A stretch of 6,142 nt of DNA. It comes from Bacillota bacterium. GTDB lineage: Bacteria > Bacillota > UBA4882 > JAAYXC01. The first letter of the stretch is position 1, and each line of letters opens with the position of its first letter. Positions 1 through 5,149 of this stretch are shown in pieces. The DNA is taken from NCBI GenBank assembly GCA_012516115.1, contig JAAYXC010000215.1, positions 1-6,142 of the forward strand, written 5' to 3'. The notes below the pieces were generated by a model, which saw only the letters and a program-made list of their open reading frames with translations, made no database searches and was not told the DNA's origin. Position numbers and translations under genes: made by a program.

Positions 1-171
1 GAGGAAGAAATCGAAGGAGAGACGGCCGTGGGGGCCGCCGGAGGGGTAGAGCGCTTCTTCACCCGGGAAGATCTCATCCGGGCGGTCGTGGCGCTGGAGG
101 TCCTCGGCCCCCCGGGGGGACGGTGGCGGTTTTTCCCTTCAGGATCCGGCCAGAAAATCGACGGCACTTAA
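1..171 (+). CDS. C-terminal fragment of an unrecognised protein (5' end outside window)
   Basis: Reading frame 1 is open from the first base to a TAA at 169-171, giving 56 residues. The piece starts acidic (EEEIEGE), passes a Gly/Ala stretch, then has a plausible helix FFTREDLIRAVVALEVLG followed by a PPGG turn and a basic/aromatic tail (RWRFFP). Third codon positions are strongly G/C, as in the neighbouring genes, and the opposite-strand alternative is a low-complexity Ser/Pro/Ala peptide with no ribosome site, so I prefer this frame. The last 11 codons lie over the 3' end of the convergent flavoprotein gene. I do not recognise the family. It could be the tail of a small soluble protein; no catalytic motif is visible. 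Confidence 0.5.
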   Translation, partial: EEEIEGETAVGAAGGVERFFTREDLIRAVVALEVLGPPGGRWRFFPSGSGQKIDGT

Positions 172-990
172 GGCCGCCACCTGGCCTTCTCCGACGGCGC
201 GCGCGAGCTGCCAGGGCTTACCCGTGCAGTCGCCGGCGGCGAAGACTCCCGGTAAGTTCGTCCGCTGAAAACGGTCGACCCGGATGAAGCCTTCGTCTAA
301 GGCCAGATCGGGTAAGAGAGCGTCGGCGGGTAGGGCCTCACGCTCGATGAAAACTCCTTCCACTTCCAGATCCCCTTGGTCGGTGCGGAGGAGCTTGACG
401 GTCTCCTCGCCCAGCACGGCCAAGGGTTTAGCCCGTATGACCCGGACTCCCGGGGGTGTTTCGGGCAACCGGTATTGGGGGAGGTAGACGATCTCGGCCC
501 CGATCTCCTTTAAGAAAAGGGCTTCGGCCAAGGCCTCCGGTAGATAACCGATGACGGCCACGCGCCGGCCACGGTAGATCATTCCATCGCAGGTGGCACA
601 GTAACTCACCCCGCGACCCAAAAACTCTTCTTCGCCCGGGATACTCGCATGCTGGCTCGCTCCCGGGGCGAGGACAACGGTACGGGCCGTGTAAGTCTCC
701 TTCCGGCCGAAAGCGCGGTAAAGACCCTCTTCCATCGTGATACCCTGTACTTCATCGAGGGAAAAAACGGCACCGGCCTCCTGTGCATGGCTCCGCAGTC
801 GGGCGGCGAGTTCTGCGCCGGTGATCCCCGGAAGACCGGGGTAGTTTTCGATCCGATGGGCCCTGGTCAGTTTGGAGCTGGTCTCTTCTTTGCCCACTAC
901 GAGCACGGTCTTGTTCCGGCGTCGGGCGGTGATGGCCGCCGAGAGTCCGGCGGGACCGGCGCCGACGACCAGGAGATCCAAGGCCTCCAT
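139..990 (-). CDS. Thioredoxin reductase-like FAD flavoprotein lacking a normal NADPH site
   Basis: A complete 283-residue cytoplasmic flavoprotein of the thioredoxin reductase family. Visible motifs in order: FAD dinucleotide fold GAGPAG at about residues 10-15; an ENYPG segment near 48-52; the redox-active CATCDG with cysteines 131 and 134; and the C-terminal FAD motif AAGDCTGKPWQLARAVGEGQ at about 251-270. In ordinary TrxB the central domain carries GGG(D/N)SA and HRRxxFRA for NADPH. Here the first is IGYLPEALAEA (147-157) and the second is replaced by YLPQYRLPE. At 283 residues it is shorter than the usual 310-320. It can probably reduce a disulfide partner such as thioredoxin, but the electron donor is unlikely to be NADPH; the flavin-dependent ferredoxin:thioredoxin reductases (FFTR) of clostridia are the closest concept I know. 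The ATG at 988-990 follows AAAGGGG at 7-nt spacing. The gene stands alone; no thioredoxin gene is adjacent. Confidence 0.88.
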   Translation of the reverse strand: MEALDLLVVGAGPAGLSAAITARRRNKTVLVVGKEETSSKLTRAHRIENYPGLPGITGAELAARLRSHAQEAGAVFSLDEVQGITMEEGLYRAFGRKETYTARTVVLAPGASQHASIPGEEEFLGRGVSYCATCDGMIYRGRRVAVIGYLPEALAEALFLKEIGAEIVYLPQYRLPETPPGVRVIRAKPLAVLGEETVKLLRTDQGDLEVEGVFIEREALPADALLPDLALDEGFIRVDRFQRTNLPGVFAAGDCTGKPWQLARAVGEGQVAALSAVDFLAGS

Positions 991-1020
991 ACCCTTTCCC
1001 CTTTCGTGATAAAATGAATC

Positions 1021-1029
1021 TGGTATAAT
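1021..1029 (+). promoter_or_regulatory. Extended -10 promoter (TGGTATAAT) facing the membrane-protein gene
   Basis: TGGTATAAT matches the extended -10 consensus TGnTATAAT exactly. No good -35 hexamer lies 16-18 bp upstream (best is TTTCGT), which is typical of extended -10 promoters. Transcription would start near 1036 and read rightward into the gene at 1176, leaving a leader of about 140 nt. The site lies in the only AT-rich stretch of the divergent region, so it may overlap the promoter of the leftward flavoprotein gene. No leader riboswitch was recognised; only short hairpins are visible (ccgga 1079-1083 with tccgg 1091-1095; cggcc 1133-1137 with ggccg 1141-1145). Confidence 0.5.
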
Positions 1030-1175
1030 TCTCTAAAAACGTTCCCTGTCTCCTGACTTTCCCTTCTCTCCCTCCAAACCGGAAGAGGTATCCGGCGGGA
1101 GGAAGGCGAATACTCATCTTATATCGTCAGTTCGGCCTCCGGCCGTTCTTTCCTTCCGAAAGACGAAAAAAGGGG

Positions 1176-2246
1176 TTGGAATCCATCGAGCGCCATCGAT
1201 TTCTCCAGCGGGCCTTTCTCGGATGTCTTTTTTTGAGTACCGTGATCGTCTCGGCCTACTTGGTCCAGGCCAACCCCGGCGCGGTCTTTGCTGCGATGAC
1301 CCGTTTTAACCCTTTCTTTCTCCTGCTGGGTTTGGCCACGGTCTTCGCCAGCTGGATCGTGGAAGGCCTCCGGGTTCATCTCATCGCCTTGGCCCTCGAG
1401 GAACGGGTCCCGGTCTGGCCCTTGATCCGGATCAACATCGCCACCTCCTTCAGCGGTAACGTAGTCCCCTTCGCCTCCATGACCGCCCCGCCCACGCAGG
1501 TCTTCCTCCTTCACCGGGAGGGGATCCCCCTCGGCAAGGCCACGGCCATCGTGGCCATCAGGACGGCGGCTTCCACCCTCTTTTTCACCACCTGCGCCCC
1601 CCTGCTCCTGTTTTCGTTCGGGACACGGGTCGTGCGCCAGCTAATTCCCAATCTGGCCCTTTCCGCTTTGTTGCAGGTGATCCTTTTTGCCAGCGCCGTC
1701 GCGGCCTTGTTAACTCTTGCCATCCTCATCCGGCCCGAACTGGGGGCGCGCCTGACCAATGCCGCCTTTTCGCTCCGTTTCGTCCGCCGGTTGCTTGGGA
1801 CCAGGAGCGAACAGGTGGTGGAACGGGTGGCCCGGGAAGCACGGGAATTCCATGCGTCCATGACCGGCCTCTTCCGTTCGCCCGGCTATGCTGCGGTGAT
1901 CGCCTTACTGACCGTGGTCTATTGGGTCCTTTATTTCTCCGTGGCTCCGCTCCTCTTGCTCGGCGTGGGCTTTGGTCTCCAGTTTACCGGGGCTTTGAAA
2001 ATGATAGCCCTCCTCTTTCTCACCTATTTCCTTCTCTCTTATCTCCCCATCCCCACCGGGAGCGGCGTCAGCGAGCTGAGTTTCGGTTCGATCCTCCTAT
2101 TTTTCGGCATCCCCGACCCCATCCGGACGGTGATCCTCGTAGTCTGGAGTTTTCTCTGCGTCCAAATCTATACGTTGCTCGGCGGGGCCTTTTTCTTGGG
2201 CGCCCTCCGGCGTCGCACGCGACCGAAAGAAGGGCTTCCGGGGTAA
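1176..2246 (+). CDS. Integral membrane protein, lysylphosphatidylglycerol synthase TM-domain (YbhN/UPF0104) family
   Basis: A 356-residue polytopic inner-membrane protein. Hydrophobic segments lie at about 14-30, 46-63, 122-148, 160-185, 237-264, 272-291, 298-312 and 316-342, with a probable half-inserted segment around 86-104 (NIATSFSGNVVPFASMTAPP). The family signature is the pairing of that Ser/Gly/Pro loop with the late LPIPTGSGVSELSF loop (about 290-303), which corresponds to the PxPGGxGxxE motif of the flippase-like domain of MprF and its stand-alone relatives. There is no lysyl-transferase domain, so it is not a full MprF. Family members are suspected to move or handle lipids, but the substrate here is unknown. 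A 30-residue charged loop (about 205-235) and a basic C-terminus (RRRTRPK) are probably cytoplasmic. The start is uncertain: the only standard codon near the 5' end is TTG at 1176, and the purine run AAAAAAGGGG abuts it directly. The frame is open back to 1029 without ATG, GTG or TTG. Confidence 0.82.
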   Translation: MESIERHRFLQRAFLGCLFLSTVIVSAYLVQANPGAVFAAMTRFNPFFLLLGLATVFASWIVEGLRVHLIALALEERVPVWPLIRINIATSFSGNVVPFASMTAPPTQVFLLHREGIPLGKATAIVAIRTAASTLFFTTCAPLLLFSFGTRVVRQLIPNLALSALLQVILFASAVAALLTLAILIRPELGARLTNAAFSLRFVRRLLGTRSEQVVERVAREAREFHASMTGLFRSPGYAAVIALLTVVYWVLYFSVAPLLLLGVGFGLQFTGALKMIALLFLTYFLLSYLPIPTGSGVSELSFGSILLFFGIPDPIRTVILVVWSFLCVQIYTLLGGAFFLGALRRRTRPKEGLPG

Positions 2247-2278
2247 AAAAATCATCGGCGGCCGCCAGGCGCCTTTTT
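2245..2278. terminator. Convergent terminator-like region
   Basis: Between the two convergent stop codons a GC-rich inverted-repeat cluster (GGCGGCCGCC at 2257-2266, then AGGCGCCT) is followed by TTTTT on the plus strand (2274-2278). On the other side it is preceded by seven A residues (2245-2251), which read as a T7 run on the minus strand. GGCG 2257-2260 can pair with CGCC 2270-2273. The arrangement could stop transcripts from both sides, although each individual stem is short. Confidence 0.45.
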
Positions 2279-2302
2279 ATAAAATCCTGACGCCCAGATA
2301 GG

Positions 2303-3315
2303 TTAGAGGAGAGAGCGGGGGAGTACCGGCCGGTACTCCTTTATCAAAAGATGATAACGGAGGCGGGCCAGGGCTCCACGGCCACCGATGGCCGTCGCCG
2401 CTTTCTCTCCTTCGCTTGTGGAAAAAACTAGAAAATCTATGCCCGCCTCCAGGGCCAGGTTGTTGGCCACGGCGAGAAGGGCGGGAAGGGGCTTCGTTCC
2501 CCTGGGAAGGTAAAGGTCGTAGAGATACCAGGTGCGGAGAGGCTCCCCCCTTCGCGGGATGCGGGGTAAGGGGAAAAGCCGCCGGAGGAGTTCCACCGGC
2601 GGCCGGAGGAGCTCAAAGACGAACGGCCCTTCGAGGGCGATCTGTTCGTAATCCACGGTCAGATCCCAGATCTTCACGCTCGCCTCTTGCCGATCGATGG
2701 CGTAGCGCAGATGCCGGTCGAAAAGGGGTTGAAGGAGAGACGGCGAGTCAAGGATCGGCCAGAGATCGTAGTCGATGAAACGCGCGGTTGCCTCGCGGTA
2801 AGCGGCGGTGGCCTCGAGAGGCCGCCGGATCACCGGATCGGTGGGGACCGATCGCCGACGGTAAACCGGAAGGCTGAAAAAGGTCCGCGTTCCCCGGGAG
2901 GTAGCCCCCATCCGATGGTAGATGGAAAGAGCCGGGTTATCCTCCTTGACCAGACCGAAGATGAATTCCACCCCGGCGGCAAGGAGCGTCGTTTCAACTT
3001 CCTCCCAGAGACGGTAGATGATCCGGCTCAGGCCCGTTCGTCGATCGGGGGCGGCGCGGAAATCGAAGAGGAACCCGCCTATCCGTTCCTCCCCTTCGAT
3101 CCTCACACGCACCGGGCACCACCCAGGACGCCGATGAGCGGTCCGCTTTCTTCTTCCACGGCCACCTTGAGGATGGAACCGGGGAACCTCTCGGCCCGAC
3201 AGAAGTAATTTCGTCGTTGTTCCACCAGGCGGATGGTCTTCCCTTGCGGAGAAAGGAGTTCCAGCCGGCAAAGGGCTTCGTTGTCTTCCGGAAGGGCTGG
3301 TCGGATAATCATCAT
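2303..3315 (-). pseudogene. GNAT-family acetyltransferase, split by one frameshift
   Basis: Two overlapping frames together encode one protein. The 5' part (3315 to a TGA at 3103-3105) starts MIIRPALPEDNEAL, a typical GNAT opening, and ends GPLIGVLGGAR-CV. The 3' part, in another frame, resumes at VRVRIEGEERIGGF and runs to TAA at 2303-2305. It carries a degenerate acetyl-CoA loop segment (FRAAPDRRTGLSR), a helix IIYRLWEEVE and the late GNAT motif VKEDNPALSIYHRMGA. Adding one base in the CCCGG run (plus-strand 3112-3116) restores a single 336-residue protein, counted from the second ATG. The C-terminal 150 or so residues (TWYLYDLYLPRGTKPL to GRGALARLRYHLLIK) look like a second GNAT-like fold. 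The substrate is unknown. It follows ilvD by 19 nt, so it is probably co-transcribed. No classic slippery heptamer is visible, so a recent mutation or a sequencing/assembly error is more likely than programmed frameshifting. Confidence 0.75.
2320..2344 (+). terminator. Perfect 20-bp palindrome followed by TTTAT
   Basis: GGAGTACCGGCCGGTACTCC (2320-2339) is its own reverse complement. As plus-strand RNA it forms an 8-bp stem with a GGCC loop, lengthened by two possible G-U pairs (2318-2319 with 2340-2341), and is followed directly by TTTAT. It lies about 75 nt past the stop of the rightward membrane-protein gene, so it could act as that gene's backup terminator. It also sits inside the last codons of the leftward acetyltransferase gene. 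Alternatively it is a binding site for a dimeric protein. Confidence 0.5.
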
Positions 3316-3318
3316 CGG

Positions 3319-3324
3319 CCTCCT
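3319..3324 (-). promoter_or_regulatory. Ribosome binding site AGGAGG of the acetyltransferase gene
   Basis: On the minus strand AGGAGG is followed by CCG and two consecutive ATG codons. Spacing is 3 nt to the first ATG (3313-3315) and 6 nt to the second (3310-3312). The second ATG, giving MIIRPALPE, is therefore the more likely start. The site lies in the 19-nt gap after the ilvD stop, supporting translation from a shared mRNA. Confidence 0.65.
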
Positions 3325-3334
3325 GAATCAGGGA

Positions 3335-4993
3335 TCAGGCCATGACCGCGCCGGTATTGGCCGAACGGACCATCCGGGCGTAACGAGCGAGATACCCGGT
3401 GGCGATCTTCGGCGCCGGTGGCCGCCAGGCGGCCCGCCGCCGCTCCAATGCGGCCGGATCGACCAAGAGGTCTATCCGGCGGCCAGGGATGTCGATGGCG
3501 ATACGGTCGCCCTCCTGCACGAGGGCAATGGGTCCCCCTTCCATGGCCTCGGGAGAGACGTGGCCCACCGAGGCGCCCCAGCTGGCGCCGGAGAACCTTC
3601 CGTCGGTAACGAGCGCCACCTTGTCCCCCAACCCCATCCCGGCAATGGCCGAGGTGGGAGAGAGCATCTCCTGCATGCCGGGACCACCCTTGGGACCTTC
3701 GTAACGGATGACCACCACGTCGCCGGGCACGATCTTTCCGCCTACAATGGCCTCGAAAGCTTCTTCTTCGCCTTCGAAGACCCTTGCCCGGCCGGTAAAG
3801 CGGAGCATCGCAGGGTCGACGCCGCTCTGCTTGACCACCGCACCGTCCGGGGCGAGGGAACCGAAAAGGATGGCCAGACCTCCCTCGGTATGGTACGGCC
3901 GCTCGAAGGGTCGAATGACCTCTTCGTTGCGCACGCGGACCGCGGCCAGGTTCTCGGCCACGTTCCGGCCGGTGACGGTGGGGAGGGTGGTTTCCAGGAG
4001 TCCGTGCGCGGCCAGGATCTTCATCACCGCCGGGATGCCGCCGGCCGCATCCAGGTCCTGGATATGATGGGGCCCGGCCGGTCGCAGATGGCAGAGGTGC
4101 GGGGTTCGCCGACTGATCTCGTTGATCCGGTTGAGATCGATGGCGACCCCCACCTCATGGGCGATGGCCGGCAGGTGGAGGACCGTGTTGGTGGAACCGC
4201 CGATGGCCATATCCACGGTGAGGGCGTTCAGGAAGGCGGCTTCGGTTAAAATATCGCGGGGCCGGATATCACGTCGGATGAGCTCCATGACCGCCATGCC
4301 GGCGGCCTTGGCCAACCGGAGCCGCCGAGCGTCCACCGCGGGGATGGTGCCGTTGCCGGGCAGGCCCATGCCGAGGGCTTCGGTGAGGCAGTTCATGGTG
4401 TTGGCGGTGAACATCCCGGCACAGGACCCGCAACCCGGACAGGCCACGTTCTCCAATTCGTCCAGGTCGGCTTGGGTGATCTTGCCCGCGGCCAGGGCCC
4501 CCACGGCCTCGAAGACGGAATTGAGATCCGCCCGGGCGCCGCGGTATTCACCGGCCAGCATCGGCCCACCGGAGATGACCACCGTGGGGAGGTTCAATCG
4601 GCCGGCGGCCATGAGCATCCCGGGGATGATCTTGTCGCAGTTCGGGATCATCACCAGACCGTCGAAGGGATGGGCCATGGCCATGACCTCGATGGAGTCG
4701 GCGATCAATTCCCGACTGGCCAGGGAGTATTTCATCCCCACATGGCCCATGGCGATCCCGTCGCAGACGCCGATGACCGGAAACTCCACCGGCGTTCCGC
4801 CGGCCATCCGGATACCGGCCTTGACCGCCTCGGCCACGAGGTCGAGGTGGATTTGCCCGGGGACGATCTCGCTTTTGGCGTTGACCACGCCGACGAGCGG
4901 CCGGGCCAGTTCTTCATCGGTGTAACCCATAGCTTTGAAGAGGGAACGGTGGGGGGCCTTCTTCAGGCCGTTTTTGGCCAGATCGCTACGCAT
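3335..4993 (-). CDS. ilvD: Dihydroxy-acid dehydratase (IlvD)
   Basis: A complete 552-residue cytoplasmic enzyme. It dehydrates 2,3-dihydroxyisovalerate and 2,3-dihydroxy-3-methylvalerate to the 2-keto acids, the third common step of valine/isoleucine (and leucine precursor) synthesis. Family motifs are all present: VNAKSEIVPGQIHL (about 37-50); CDGIAMGHVGMKYSL (77-91) with Lys88; PNCDKIIPGM with Cys119; CPGCGSCAGMFTANTM (185-200), a cluster-ligand region; GGSTNTVLHLPAIAHE (265-280); PAGPHHIQDLDAAGG (305-319); YEGPKGGPGMQEML (431-444); and TDGRFSGASWG (463-473) with the presumed catalytic Ser468. The first motif has P-G-Q where the [2Fe-2S]-type relatives have P-C-N, which favours the oxygen-sensitive [4Fe-4S] branch seen in E. 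coli; this is inference. The ATG is preceded by AGGAGG (5001-5006) at 7-nt spacing. No other ilv/leu gene is in the window; the next gene in the operon is the acetyltransferase. Confidence 0.97.
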   Translation of the reverse strand: MRSDLAKNGLKKAPHRSLFKAMGYTDEELARPLVGVVNAKSEIVPGQIHLDLVAEAVKAGIRMAGGTPVEFPVIGVCDGIAMGHVGMKYSLASRELIADSIEVMAMAHPFDGLVMIPNCDKIIPGMLMAAGRLNLPTVVISGGPMLAGEYRGARADLNSVFEAVGALAAGKITQADLDELENVACPGCGSCAGMFTANTMNCLTEALGMGLPGNGTIPAVDARRLRLAKAAGMAVMELIRRDIRPRDILTEAAFLNALTVDMAIGGSTNTVLHLPAIAHEVGVAIDLNRINEISRRTPHLCHLRPAGPHHIQDLDAAGGIPAVMKILAAHGLLETTLPTVTGRNVAENLAAVRVRNEEVIRPFERPYHTEGGLAILFGSLAPDGAVVKQSGVDPAMLRFTGRARVFEGEEEAFEAIVGGKIVPGDVVVIRYEGPKGGPGMQEMLSPTSAIAGMGLGDKVALVTDGRFSGASWGASVGHVSPEAMEGGPIALVQEGDRIAIDIPGRRIDLLVDPAALERRRAAWRPPAPKIATGYLARYARMVRSANTGAVMA

Positions 4994-5041
4994 CCTTCCA
5001 CCTCCTGAAGGTCTGCTAAATCACCGTCGGGGATTAGGTTT

Positions 5042-5070
5042 ATCTTAACAGAGAGTACGCCCTCTGACAA
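5042..5070 (-). promoter_or_regulatory. Sigma-A type promoter of ilvD with inverted repeat in the spacer
   Basis: Reading leftward, TTGTCA (5065-5070) and TAAGAT (5042-5047) are separated by exactly 17 bp, each differing from consensus at one or two positions. Transcription would start near 5035, leaving a leader of about 42 nt before ATG. That is too short for a T-box or peptide attenuator, and no T-box sequence is seen. The spacer contains the inverted repeat CAGAG-N8-CTCTG (5049-5066), which could be an operator. The regulator is unknown. Confidence 0.65.
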
Positions 5071-5149
5071 GCCTCCATCGTGGCGGTCGGGCCGTTCATG
5101 CTCCGTCCGGGAAGGGGCATAATTATCGAAGAGAGCCAAAGGCCTGGGG

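Noticed and set aside
108..119. CCCCCCGGGGGG palindrome near the end of the flavoprotein gene
   Set aside because: It has no following T-run on either strand and is explained by Gly-Pro-Pro-Gly-Gly codons of the left fragment, so I do not call it a terminator.
1009..1037. Possible leftward promoter for the flavoprotein gene (TTTAGA-N17-TTTTAT on the minus strand)
   Set aside because: Each hexamer matches only four of six consensus positions, and the implied transcription start would lie at about 1002, cutting into the ribosome binding site.
3103..3125. Programmed -1 ribosomal frameshift in the acetyltransferase gene
   Set aside because: The overlap has no X-XXY-YYZ slippery heptamer and I see no convincing downstream stimulatory hairpin; a simple base loss explains it better.
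3233..4249. Long plus-strand open frame (338 codons) opposite ilvD
   Set aside because: It is antisense to strongly conserved IlvD motifs, has Gly/Arg/His-rich composition without a recognisable domain, and reflects high-GC codon shadowing. The same applies to the plus-strand frames at 4122-4925 and 4472-5008.
4994..5041. T-box riboswitch or attenuator before ilvD
   Set aside because: The leader is only about 42 nt, with no T-box motif, no specifier-loop structure and no terminator hairpin.
5095..5123. Possible rightward promoter for the penicillin-binding protein gene (TTCATG-N17-CATAAT)
   Set aside because: The -10 is good but the -35 matches only three of six positions, so it is mentioned with the gene rather than called separately.
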